From Podarcis raffonei (Eukaryota; Chordata; Lepidosauria; Squamata; Lacertidae), in assembly GCF_027172205.1 (NCBI RefSeq), contig NC_070606.1, forward strand, positions 101,284,534 through 101,348,533: 64,000 bases of DNA. The letters run 5' to 3'. Positions 43,901 through 47,218 of the stretch are shown here, one piece after another; within the stretch, counting starts at the first letter, position 1, and every line of letters begins with the position of its first letter. The translations under genes were made by a program, and so were the position numbers. A model generated the notes under the pieces. The model was not told the DNA's origin. It did not search any database and saw only the letters and a program-made list of their open reading frames with translations.

Positions 43901-44137
43901 GCTTCTCCTGGTGGTCTGCTGCACCTTTAGCCTGGCCGTGTTTGTGTGTTCAACTGGGGCTTGCATATTGAAAGGCTCTGCTTATGTCTCTGTTGCTCCT
44001 TTGAGTCGTTCTCCTTTCTTCCCTGAGCCTGCAGATAGCAGGGCATGTAGCCTTGAATTAACGAACCATTGCTATTTCTCACAATAGGAGGAATTGCAGC
44101 AGCATCTGCACACAAGAGCACCACCACCAACGATTAA
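9003..44137 (+). CDS. Seven-MAM-domain mosaic protein (whole visible gene span, spliced)
   Basis: About 33 exons can be joined in one frame with GT-AG introns, giving roughly 1,390 residues. Seven MAM domains (A-G) each occupy three exons of 150, 260-263 and 82-85 bp. Hallmarks are CSFD..FCSW, GY(F/Y)IYL, FWYHM, NKG(D/N)QWHR and VAVDD. Thr/Ser/Pro-rich linker exons (45-75 bp) lie between many domains and would be O-glycosylated stalks. MAM domains are extracellular adhesion modules, so the product is expected to be secreted or cell-surface; no signal peptide or membrane segment is seen, and the first exons probably lie outside or unseen to the left. Domains D and E are near-identical copies of B and C, made by an 8.8 kb tandem duplication. 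MAM-A is the most divergent. Zonadhesin and MAMDC4 are the nearest architectures I know; orthology is unproven. The gene converges on the ATP13A gene to the right. Confidence 0.85.
9157..9831. mobile_element. Non-autonomous hAT element abutting MAM-A exon 1
   Basis: Imperfect ends CACGGCTGTCTTTA and TAAAGACGGCCCTG (inverse). 8 bp flanks CTTCTGTG and CTTCTGTC (7/8) fit a hAT target duplication. The right flank forms the start of the pyrimidine tract of the MAM-A exon 1 acceptor. Confidence 0.75.
9846..9995 (+). CDS. MAM-A exon 1
   Basis: 150 bp, phase 1 to phase 1. It encodes the MAM start CDFNDNLNPFCNW and the GTGPEGDYPDG turn. The acceptor follows a hAT element by only 14 bp. Donor GTAGGT. 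This is the most divergent MAM of the gene. Confidence 0.85.
10030..10290 (+). repeat. L1 3' end
   Basis: AT-rich L1 3' UTR ending CTCTAATAAATATC and an A-run, bounded by a 15 bp target duplication AAGATGGGGGACACC (10015-10029 and 10291-10305). Confidence 0.8.
10367..10880. mobile_element. Mariner-like MITE, one end lost
   Basis: Starts CAGTGGTACCTTGGTTTACG and is collinear with the first part of 17966-18578; the right terminal repeat is missing. Confidence 0.65.
10986..11030 (-). repeat. Sauria-type SINE tail fragment
   Basis: GGTAAAGGTAAAGGGACCCC is the reverse of the Sauria SINE 3' tail; the rest is absent. Confidence 0.6.
11249..11362. mobile_element. Mariner-like MITE (114 bp)
   Basis: CAGTAGTACCTTGGTTTACG to CCAAGGTACCACTG with TA on both sides (11247-11248, 11363-11364). 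Confidence 0.85.
11475..11590 (+). repeat. CR1 3' fragment
   Basis: AGAGGTTTTTAGGCAGAGGT and CCACCTGTCAGGGATTCTTG match the CR1 3' region. Confidence 0.55.
11640..13464 (+). mobile_element. L2 LINE with open reverse transcriptase frame
   Basis: An uninterrupted frame of 543 codons (11703-13334) covers the reverse transcriptase: [49 protein letters not shown] and the catalytic YADD. The thumb and C-terminal part end [15 protein letters not shown]. The 3' UTR closes with GAAGCCGCCCAGAGTGGCTG and (TTA)n. The 5' part, with most of the endonuclease, is missing. It sits in the first intron of MAM-A on the gene's strand. The open frame implies a recent insertion. Confidence 0.93.
13616..14285 (+). 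repeat. L2 3' fragment, second copy
   Basis: Repeats the last third of the L2 at 11640-13464 ([35 protein letters not shown]) with more divergence and a GTT-rich tail. It ends about 110 bp before MAM-A exon 2. Confidence 0.9.
14395..14657 (+). CDS. MAM-A exon 2
   Basis: 263 bp, phase 1 in and phase 0 out. It reads GYFIYQEAS at the start, ICIDFWYHMSG in the middle and ends DIK before GTATGA. It is 3 bp longer than exon 2 of the other MAMs. Acceptor TTCTCCTTCCAG. Confidence 0.88.
14760..16273. mobile_element. hAT-type foldback element (about 1.5 kb)
   Basis: Ends TAGGGTTACCAG and TTGGTAACCATA (10/12 inverted match) with 8 bp target duplication CATTAATT (14752-14759, 16274-16281). Inside is a long hairpin (15282-15328 against 15412-15453) and a direct duplication of about 200 bp. 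No transposase frame seen. Confidence 0.75.
15908..16080 (-). repeat. LINE 3' end nested in the hAT element
   Basis: (ATA)n then TTTATTTATATCCCGCCCTC and CCGAAGCCGGGCTCAGAGCG: an L2/CR1-type 3' end in reverse. Confidence 0.65.
16520..16800 (-). repeat. Degraded LINE 3' end
   Basis: ATTATTTATTTGGACAATTT and TATACCACTTATATTT resemble a reversed L2 tail; the rest is AT-rich. Confidence 0.4.
16817..17060 (-). repeat. CR1 3' fragment
   Basis: AGAATGGTTGAATCG, CTCTAGTCCAACCCCCTGC and TTCTTCCTGATGTTTAATCA are the reversed CR1 3' UTR. Confidence 0.8.
17533..17614 (+). CDS. MAM-A exon 3
   Basis: 82 bp, phase 0 in and phase 1 out. It encodes the last strand, VAFVAIRG..GDTALDNVAV, and the final cysteine in GLC. 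It is 3 bp shorter than exon 3 of the other MAMs, so the domain total is still 495 bp. Donor GTAAGC. Confidence 0.85.
17966..18578. mobile_element. Mariner-like MITE, long form (613 bp)
   Basis: CAGTGATACCTTGGTTCTCA to GAACCAAGGTACCACTG, TA on both sides. The inside matches 10367-10880. Confidence 0.85.
18737..19107 (+). repeat. Sauria-type SINE, first of a same-site pair
   Basis: GGGACGCGGGTGGCGCTGTG head, box B GGTTCGAATCC, tail CCTTTACCTTTACC. Flanked by AGGCTAATTT on both sides (18727-18736, 19108-19117). Confidence 0.95.
19118..19466 (+). repeat. Sauria-type SINE, second of a same-site pair
   Basis: Same family, more diverged from the tRNA head. Shares the middle AGGCTAATTT with its neighbour and has a third copy at 19467-19476. 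Confidence 0.95.
20084..20128 (+). CDS. Linker exon 1 (Thr/Pro-rich)
   Basis: 45 bp phase 1-1 exon reading DVSSSTTPPTTIPET, between acceptor TTTATTCCTCCAG and donor GTGAGC. It links MAM-A to the repeated block and lies outside the tandem duplication. Confidence 0.75.
20413..20511. mobile_element. Short hAT MITE relic
   Basis: CAGGGGCCAACTAACTTTTT to TTAGTTTGCCTACCCATG: a shortened copy of the element at 20560-20811. Confidence 0.65.
20560..20811. mobile_element. hAT MITE spanning the left duplication edge
   Basis: CAGGGGTCAGCAAGC to GGTTGCCTACCCATG with AGTTAAGA target duplication (20552-20559, 20812-20819). The 8.75 kb duplication starts inside its right end, and that end recurs at 29534-29562. 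Confidence 0.8.
21239..21390 (-). repeat. MIR-like tRNA-derived SINE
   Basis: In reverse: CGCTCAGTGGCAGAGCGCTG head and CAGTCAGTGCAGACAATACT body, a tRNA-related CORE/MIR-like SINE. Duplicated at 29990-30141. Confidence 0.65.
21515..21565 (+). CDS. Linker exon 2, copy 1
   Basis: 51 bp phase 1-1 exon reading PLFTTPLWTAMPTQAP after acceptor CATTCTTCAG, with donor GTATGT. It is duplicated at 30266-30316 with no coding change seen. Confidence 0.65.
22058..22207 (+). CDS. MAM-B exon 1
   Basis: 150 bp phase 1-1 exon: CNFSCSFDVDFCSWRQL, then a GPTPSTDTGPPYDHTSR turn. It carries one cysteine more than a standard MAM start. Acceptor TTGCTTCGCCAG, donor GTGAGG. Confidence 0.9.
22325..22455 (+). repeat. 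L2 3' tip with (TTA)n
   Basis: GGAAGCCACCCAGAGAGGCT followed by about 15 TTA units. Copy 2 is at 31022-31131 with about 8 units. Confidence 0.8.
22562..23573. mobile_element. hAT element carrying a nested L2
   Basis: CAGGAATGTCCAACAGG to GAGTTGGCAACCCCTG, 8 bp flanks CACTAGAG/GACTAGAG (7/8). It contains an L2 3' fragment at 22922-23305. Lies in the intron between MAM-B exons 1 and 2. Confidence 0.8.
22922..23305 (+). repeat. L2 3' fragment nested in hAT
   Basis: [12 protein letters not shown] region through [15 protein letters not shown] and the 3' UTR, ending in (TTA)n with interspersed GCATTATTA. Copy 2 at 31619-31985. Confidence 0.9.
23884..24143 (+). CDS. MAM-B exon 2
   Basis: 260 bp, phase 1 in and phase 0 out. 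Motifs: GYFIYLQGNAV, LASPTC, CLSFWYHMYGAAQ, LIWTRTGNKGNQWHR. Acceptor CTTTTTCAG, donor GTAACA. Confidence 0.92.
24244..24328 (+). CDS. MAM-B exon 3
   Basis: 85 bp, phase 0 in and phase 1 out: IVLEGRRGEDFRSDVAVDD and the closing cysteine in YCPG. Acceptor TTCTTCCTAG, donor GTGAGA. Confidence 0.92.
24518..24934 (+). repeat. Bov-B LINE fragment, copy 1
   Basis: SILKEISPECSLEGQILKLR and FGHLMRRADSLEKTLM. Target repeat CATGTTTATA (24508-24517) and AATGTTTATAG (24935-24945). Confidence 0.9.
24946..25317 (+). repeat. Sauria-type SINE, copy 1
   Basis: GACATGGGTGGCGCTGTGGT head, AGCAGTTCGAATCTC box B region, TTTACCTTTACCC tail. AATGTTTATAG on both sides (24935-24945, 25318-25328). Confidence 0.93.
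25692..25751 (+). CDS. Linker exon 3, copy 1 (Thr-rich)
   Basis: 60 bp phase 1-1 exon reading HTPATSTPATTSRPATLIP. Acceptor TCATCGTAG, donor GTGAGA. It follows MAM-B and is duplicated at 34376-34435. Confidence 0.75.
25791..26153 (+). repeat. Sauria-type SINE found only in duplication copy 1
   Basis: Full SINE (GGACGTGGGTGGCGCTGTGG ... ACCTTTACC) flanked by TGATTGATAG (25781-25790, 26154-26163). Copy 2 has one uninterrupted TGATTGATAG near 34465. Confidence 0.95.
26190..26250 (+). pseudogene. Relic linker exon end, copy 1
   Basis: CCTCCAACCACAG/GTGAGTTCTCCA matches the 3' end and donor of linkers 4-6, and the following intron is homologous to theirs. The 5' part is replaced by a GGGTGATGGAGAGAACTGAT minisatellite and no acceptor is seen. 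Confidence 0.5.
26523..26594 (+). CDS. Linker exon 4, copy 1 (Ser/Thr-rich)
   Basis: 72 bp phase 1-1 exon: ETSAATSHRSSSASTT then IRPAPPTT. Acceptor TCTTTATTGCAG, donor GTGAGT. It is duplicated at 34834-34905 and homologous to linker 5. Confidence 0.75.
27428..27493 (+). CDS. Linker exon 5, copy 1 (Thr-rich)
   Basis: 66 bp phase 1-1 exon: ETLSTTSFRTSNTTIRTAPP. Acceptor CATCATTGCAG, donor GTGAGT. Its flanking intron resembles that of linkers 4 and 6, which shows an older local duplication. Confidence 0.75.
27595..28094 (+). repeat. L1 3' fragment, copy 1
   Basis: End of ORF2-like sequence and 3' UTR, ending CTCTTAATAAATATATT and an A-run. 18 bp target duplication CAAGTACGGCTGGCTAAG (27577-27594, 28095-28112). 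Confidence 0.88.
28413..28562 (+). CDS. MAM-C exon 1
   Basis: 150 bp phase 1-1 exon: EPCLQPDLSCSFDLDFCSW and FNWTRHKGPTHTADTGPSS. Acceptor TTGCTTTGCCAG, donor GTGAGG. Confidence 0.92.
28809..29068 (+). CDS. MAM-C exon 2
   Basis: 260 bp, phase 1 in and phase 0 out: GYFIYLQGHVAKEGD, CFSFWYHMRGAAQ, LIWSQSGNKGDQWHR. The acceptor follows a run of C residues whose length differs between the two copies. Unlike B, D, F and G it lacks the extra cysteine before CFSF. Confidence 0.92.
29155..29239 (+). CDS. MAM-C exon 3
   Basis: 85 bp, phase 0 in and phase 1 out: IIVEGEPGEDVHSDVAVDDF and closing DCPG. Donor GTAAGA. Last exon of duplication copy 1. Confidence 0.92.
29990..30141 (-). repeat. MIR-like SINE, duplication copy 2
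   Basis: Duplicate of 21239-21390. Confidence 0.65.
30266..30316 (+). CDS. Linker exon 2, copy 2
   Basis: 51 bp phase 1-1 exon, the duplicate of 21515-21565. In the transcript it would join MAM-C to MAM-D. Confidence 0.65.
30755..30904 (+). CDS. MAM-D exon 1 (duplicate of MAM-B)
   Basis: 150 bp phase 1-1 exon. It differs from MAM-B exon 1 by one seen residue (GPTSSTD for GPTPSTD). Confidence 0.9.
31022..31131 (+). repeat. L2 3' tip with (TTA)n, duplication copy 2
   Basis: Duplicate of 22325-22455 with a shorter trinucleotide run. Confidence 0.8.
31238..32239. mobile_element. hAT element with nested L2, duplication copy 2
   Basis: Duplicate of 22562-23573. Confidence 0.8.
31619..31985 (+). 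repeat. L2 3' fragment, duplication copy 2
   Basis: Duplicate of 22922-23305 with a pure (TTA)n tail. Confidence 0.9.
32550..32809 (+). CDS. MAM-D exon 2 (duplicate of MAM-B)
   Basis: 260 bp, phase 1 to 0. It reads the same protein as MAM-B exon 2 (GYFIYLQGNAV, CLSFWYHMYGAAQ). Confidence 0.92.
32910..32994 (+). CDS. MAM-D exon 3 (duplicate of MAM-B)
   Basis: 85 bp, phase 0 to 1: IVLEGRQGEDF. One residue differs from MAM-B (R to Q). Confidence 0.92.
33184..33600 (+). repeat. Bov-B LINE fragment, duplication copy 2
   Basis: Duplicate of 24518-24934; here the left flank is the unmutated AATGTTTATA. Confidence 0.9.
33612..33983 (+). repeat. Sauria-type SINE, duplication copy 2
   Basis: Duplicate of 24946-25317 with AATGTTTATAG flanks at 33601-33611 and 33984-33994. 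Confidence 0.93.
34376..34435 (+). CDS. Linker exon 3, copy 2
   Basis: 60 bp phase 1-1 duplicate of 25692-25751, coding sequence unchanged as read. Confidence 0.75.
34497..34574 (+). pseudogene. Relic linker exon end, copy 2
   Basis: Duplicate of the relic near 26190-26250. Confidence 0.5.
34834..34905 (+). CDS. Linker exon 4, copy 2
   Basis: 72 bp phase 1-1 duplicate of 26523-26594. Confidence 0.75.
35268..36159 (-). mobile_element. L1 5' UTR and ORF1 start, only in duplication copy 2
   Basis: On the - strand: GGGACTTCCGGGTTAGCGCC start, a CpG-rich leader, then an ORF1-like start MNNKEPKSLQRGFWDITRMA near 35391, after which the frame shifts (AELDRAFVLLG continues in another frame). No L1 body, A-tail or target repeats. 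It replaces 252 bp (26957-27208) present in copy 1. Confidence 0.65.
36379..36444 (+). CDS. Linker exon 5, copy 2
   Basis: 66 bp phase 1-1 duplicate of 27428-27493. It lies about 220 bp after the L1 fragment peculiar to copy 2. Confidence 0.75.
36546..37071 (+). repeat. L1 3' fragment, duplication copy 2
   Basis: Duplicate of 27595-28094, with longer (TATTG)n and T-runs. Confidence 0.88.
37390..37539 (+). CDS. MAM-E exon 1 (duplicate of MAM-C)
   Basis: 150 bp phase 1-1 exon with the same protein as MAM-C exon 1. Donor GTGAGG. Confidence 0.92.
37783..38042 (+). CDS. MAM-E exon 2 (duplicate of MAM-C)
   Basis: 260 bp, phase 1 to 0, same protein as MAM-C exon 2. The C-run before the acceptor is shorter than in copy 1. 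Confidence 0.92.
38129..38213 (+). CDS. MAM-E exon 3 (duplicate of MAM-C)
   Basis: 85 bp, phase 0 to 1, same protein as MAM-C exon 3. One silent change seen (GAG to GAA). Confidence 0.92.
38700..38774 (+). CDS. Linker exon 6 (Thr/Ser-rich)
   Basis: 75 bp phase 1-1 exon reading LTPAALTPLPITTTTSSS then TAPPAT. Acceptor TCTCCACATAG, donor GTGAGC. It leads into MAM-F. Its downstream intron is homologous to those after linkers 4 and 5. Confidence 0.75.
39221..39446. mobile_element. Mariner-like MITE
   Basis: CATTGGTACCTCGGGTTAAG to CCCAAGGTACCAATG, TA on the left and TG on the right. Interrupts intron sequence homologous to that after linker 4. Confidence 0.82.
39990..40139 (+). CDS. MAM-F exon 1
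   Basis: 150 bp phase 1-1 exon: CKFPCSFDEGLCSWTQS and FDWVRHKGPTASPGTGPSS. Acceptor TTTTTTCCAG, donor GTGAGG. Confidence 0.92.
40336..40713 (+). repeat. Sauria-type SINE
   Basis: GGGACACGGGTGGCGCTGTG head to CCTTTACCTTTAC tail. In the intron between MAM-F exons 1 and 2. Confidence 0.92.
40841..41100 (+). CDS. MAM-F exon 2
   Basis: 260 bp, phase 1 to 0: GYYIYLEVNQTNS, SSKCSPTKPQCLSFWYHMYG, LIWSQTGNKGNQWHR. Acceptor TCTTTCTCAG, donor GTAATG. Confidence 0.92.
41182..41266 (+). CDS. MAM-F exon 3
   Basis: 85 bp, phase 0 to 1: IFLEGVWGENSQSVVAVDD and closing DCPG. Donor GTGAGA. No linker exon was found between this and MAM-G. Confidence 0.92.
41310..41850 (-). repeat. LINE 3' end (CR1/L2-like)
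   Basis: AAATAAATAA, TTTATTTCTACCCCGCCCTT and GGGACAGAGCATTCTACCAG (reverse of a LINE C-terminal/3' region). Confidence 0.6.
42089..42238 (+). CDS. MAM-G exon 1
   Basis: 150 bp phase 1-1 exon: SIRCNFSCSFDVDFCSWKQL and FNWRRHKGPTPSLNTGP. Acceptor TGCTCTGTCAG, donor GTGAGG. Confidence 0.92.
42413..42767 (+). repeat. Sauria-type SINE
   Basis: Head slightly worn (GGTGCTGTGGGTTAAACCAC). Flanked by AGATGAGG (42405-42412, 42768-42775). Confidence 0.93.
42912..43171 (+). CDS. MAM-G exon 2
   Basis: 260 bp, phase 1 to 0: GHFIYLDGSATN, SPVCDSSRPHCLRFWYHMYG, LLWSQTGNKGDQWHR. Acceptor TCTTTTTCAG, donor GTAAGG. Confidence 0.92.
43272..43356 (+). CDS. MAM-G exon 3
   Basis: 85 bp, phase 0 to 1: IILEGMRGEDVHSDMAVDD and closing FCPG. 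Donor GTAAGC. Last MAM of the gene. Confidence 0.92.
43560..43862. mobile_element. GC-rich hAT MITE
   Basis: Same family as 9157-9831 and 63085-63278: ends CACCCATGGGTAAGACAGCC/CTG; flanks ACTGAGCA and GATGAGCA. The left terminal repeat is incomplete. Confidence 0.6.
44088..44137 (+). CDS. Possible terminal exon (linker-like, with stop)
   Basis: After acceptor ATTTCTCACAATAG the phase-1 frame reads GGIAAASAHKSTTTND and then TAA. The acceptor region and first codons align with linker exon 3, so this is a relative of the linkers. It may be the true 3' end or a linker cut short by the adjacent hAT sequence. I saw no clear polyadenylation signal close by. Confidence 0.45.
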
Positions 44138-44859
44138 ACCACTGTGCTAGCGCTGGTTCCCCTCTCTTCCTATCTAATGAATCTTGTAGCCAGTGAACAT
44201 TGGCTGATATTCAAAATGACCAGAATTAATGTATTTCTGATGAATTCATGCTTTTCCACTGATGACTATTGGCAAGGAACCTTCAACGAAGTACGGAAAC
44301 CACTCATTCGATAACTGATTTACTCTTCAAGACCCAAAAGAAGATTGTGGGGCCAAATTCACAGATAGAGAGGAAACGTTTCTAATTGTATTGTTAAACA
44401 ACTAATTGTTATAGCTGAATTTATTTGATTTTTTTCTTTTTAAAATAATTTCCTTGGCTACTTCACTTATGAACACTTTAAATCTGGCATGATGAACTTT
44501 TCTTATTTTCCTTCTGACATATTTCAAAACTCTTTACATATTTAACAATGGGGACCTTTATATGTCCGGCTCTCCTTTGTCAACTACAAATTGTCGCTTT
44601 TTTTGTGTTGAATATATGCTATATGGTAATTGATGGACCTAATAGGTATCTCAAGCCATTTGCACATAACAAAATAGGCGCCTACACAACACAAAACACT
44701 GTTGCTGTAAGTAGGTTTTAATTTATTTGTTTTTTATCTTATATTTTGGAAATGTACATCCAGTTTTTTTTTCCTTTAAATTTTTTGGGGGCCCCCAAGA
44801 AAGTGGGGCCCTAAGCTAGAGCTTGTTTAGCTTTACGTATGTACATAAATCCGGCACTG
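44138..44859. mobile_element. hAT (Zaphod-like) remnant
   Basis: The right end GTACATAAATCCGGCACTG is a hAT terminal repeat, preceded by GGGGCCCTAAGCTAGAGC. The left end is not defined and may begin within the terminal exon of the MAM gene. Confidence 0.5.
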
Positions 44860-45192
44860 GCTTGGACAGACTGGCGTTGCAAAATGGATCGGCTTTTGTG
44901 CAACAAAATGGATCGAGATTTGCCACTGGAGACGTAGCCAAGTGGAAGAAGCCAAGGAAGGCAATTCAGGTCAACTCTATCAAATCTTGCCACAGCATAA
45001 TACAAATAATAAAGACAATTATACATTCCAAATTAAAATTTTTGAGGGGACTTCCCATGTTCTGGCTGGTCGGGAGAAATATTTCTTTTACTTCTTCCTA
45101 CTTGTTCCTCTCTTGTTTTTCCCCAATTTCATATTTCCGACCTTGACCCATTGTCTTATCACCCCAGTCACTGGTACCAACTTTCAATTGTG

Positions 45193-46041
45193 TTTAACAG
45201 AGGCCAAAGAGAGAATATGGATTTGTTATTTTCTCTTACCGATACAGAACCTACATAAGGACTCTATATAGGGTCTTGGGTACCCCGTCAGGGATAAAGG
45301 AGCAGTTTTTTTCTTATAACAGTTGGCTTTGGCATTTTGGCCTGGAGAGTCAGAAATCACATCACACACCAGATTTCTGTGGCTCAGGCAGGCCAAGGGG
45401 TGATATTCCTGAGGATTAAGCAAGTTTCACCTAATTCCAGCCACAGTTTACACAAAACATTTGCATTGGGCAAACCACGACCATTAAGGCCAAGGCGGTC
45501 CCTTGATCTAGGAGAGGAATCCCTTCAGGAACTTCCCCAGATGGCTTTCTGCCCCTGTGGGGTCTTTCGGGGAGCCAAGATGGCTTTTGGATTGCTGTCC
45601 TGCACTGCTCTAGACATGTGGTTTATATATATGTGTTTGCCTTGTGCAATTATCAATGCGGGTGGCGCTGTGGTCTAAACCACAGAGCATAGGACTTGCC
45701 GATCAGAAGGTCGGCGGTTTGAATCCCCACAATGGGGTGAGCTCCCGTTGCTCAGTCCCTGCTCCTGCCAACCTAGCAGTTCGAAAGCACGTTAAAGTGC
45801 AAGTAGATAAAGAGGTCCAGCTCCGGCAGGAAGGTAAACGGCGTTTCCGTGCGCTGCTCTGGTTCCCCAGAAGCGGCTTAGTCATGCTGGCCACATGACC
45901 CAGACGCTGTACGCCGGCTCCCTTGGCCAATAAAGCGAGATGAGCGCTGCAACCCCAGAGTCGGTCACGACTGGACCTAATGGTCAGGGGTCCCTTTACC
46001 TTTACCTATTCTATATTTGAGACCTTTGGATTCCTATAACA
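45193..46041 (-). mobile_element. LTR-like fossil, family 3, with nested SINE
   Basis: - strand begins TGTTATAGGAATCCAAAGGT and contains AGCCATCTTGGCTCC and a TATATAG box. Homologous to 57001-57640 and 63290-63553. Right boundary fair, left boundary uncertain. Fossil. Confidence 0.45.
45656..46008 (+). repeat. Sauria-type SINE
   Basis: GCGGGTGGCGCTGTGGTCTA to CCTTTACCTTTACC, nested in the LTR-like repeat. Confidence 0.93.
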
Positions 46042-46109
46042 ACATGGAGGATGAGCACGTTAAACACCAACTTTCTGACTGTGTGAGAGAGAATGATTGA
46101 ATTTAGGAC

Positions 46110-46500
46110 CGAAGCCTTATGAGGAATGGTCGAGGGAGTCGGGTCGGGATGAGCCTGGAGAAAAGGAGACTGAGATGCAGGACGAGAGCCAGTGTCTTCA
46201 AACACTTCAAGGACTGCCCCATGGAAGGTTTTCTGCTGCCCCAGAAGGCAGGACCCGAACCCAGGGCTTCAAGTTACCAAAAGGGTGATTCCGACCCAAC
46301 ATCAGGAACAGGCTTCTGACAGTGATTGTTGTTTGACAGCGGAACGGATGACCTTGGGAGATGGAGGACTCTCCTTCCTTGGAAGCTTTTAAGCAGAGGT
46401 TGGACGGCCATCTCTCAGGGATTCTGTCGTTGAGATTCCTGCCTTCCAGGGGGTTGGACTAGATGACCCTTGGGGTCCCTTCCAACCCGACAACTCAATG
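46110..46500 (+). repeat. CR1 3' fragment
   Basis: GAGCCTGGAGAAAAGGAGAC, AAGCAGAGGTTGGACGGCCA and GGGGGTTGGACTAGATGACC. Confidence 0.9.
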
Positions 46501-46669
46501 ACGTTCATCTTAATGCCTGTGAAGTCTTCCCTCTCCTCCCCAAACCCCCCAAATCTTGTCCTGCCTTCCATATACACACAGATGCACCAACTCTGCAGCA
46601 CATTTTTGCAAGTAGCAGAACCCCAAATAAATGGCTGGCAACGATCATAAAAGAGAAAAAAAAACCCAC

Positions 46670-46675
46670 TTTATT
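46670..46675 (-). promoter_or_regulatory. ATP13A4: Polyadenylation signal of the ATP13A gene
   Basis: AATAAA on the - strand (TTTATT on +), about 250 bp beyond the stop. It gives a short 3' UTR and puts the gene end near 46.65 kb. Confidence 0.6.
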
Positions 46676-46921
46676 CTCTTTTGGAAAGCAAAAATACAGA
46701 GTTGTCTTTGTTTTCCACATGGCGGACGGTGTTCCTTCATGTGTCCCTTCCGCTGGAGCAGCCTGGTCCCTGTGGAAGAGGCTGAGATCTCTTGCGTGGG
46801 CACAGGATCAAGCCCTAGATTTCCCCACTCAGGCAGAGCCAACAGCAAAATGCCCCCCTGGCAAACCTCCTTGAGCTCGATGAGCAAAGGCAGGCTCTGT
46901 GCGCACCGTCAGAGGGGCTTC

Positions 46922-47218
46922 CTAGGAGCACGATCTCCCGTGGGTTTCCATCAGTCTCTCCACACACAAAAAGTCCCTCTTGGCAAGTCCTCCTGGGCCA
47001 GCCTGCGGCCTCTCCAGGTAGTTCTCTCCTGCCTCATCATAGACGGGGTTGACGTAAGTGCCACTCTTGGGCTCTTCTGCAAAGTCCTTCTGGCTGGTGG
47101 GCGGCCACTTTGCGTCCTCCTCCAGCTGCCGCTGCAGCTTCCGGTACTGGCTGGAGGAGCGGAAGCGGAAGAGGGCCTTGATCAGAAGCCAGAGGCGGTG
47201 GTTCTGCAGGATGCCGTC
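46922..47218 (-). CDS. ATP13A4: ATP13A last coding exon
   Basis: 297 bp to the TAG stop. [37 protein letters not shown], ending METHGRSCS. Acceptor TTCTTTGCAG. The tail runs about 25 residues beyond the point where I recall mammalian ATP13A4 ending. Confidence 0.93.
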   Translation of the reverse strand, partial: DGILQNHRLWLLIKALFRFRSSSQYRKLQRQLEEDAKWPPTSQKDFAEEPKSGTYVNPVYDEAGENYLERPQAGPGGLAKRDFLCVERLMETHGRSCS

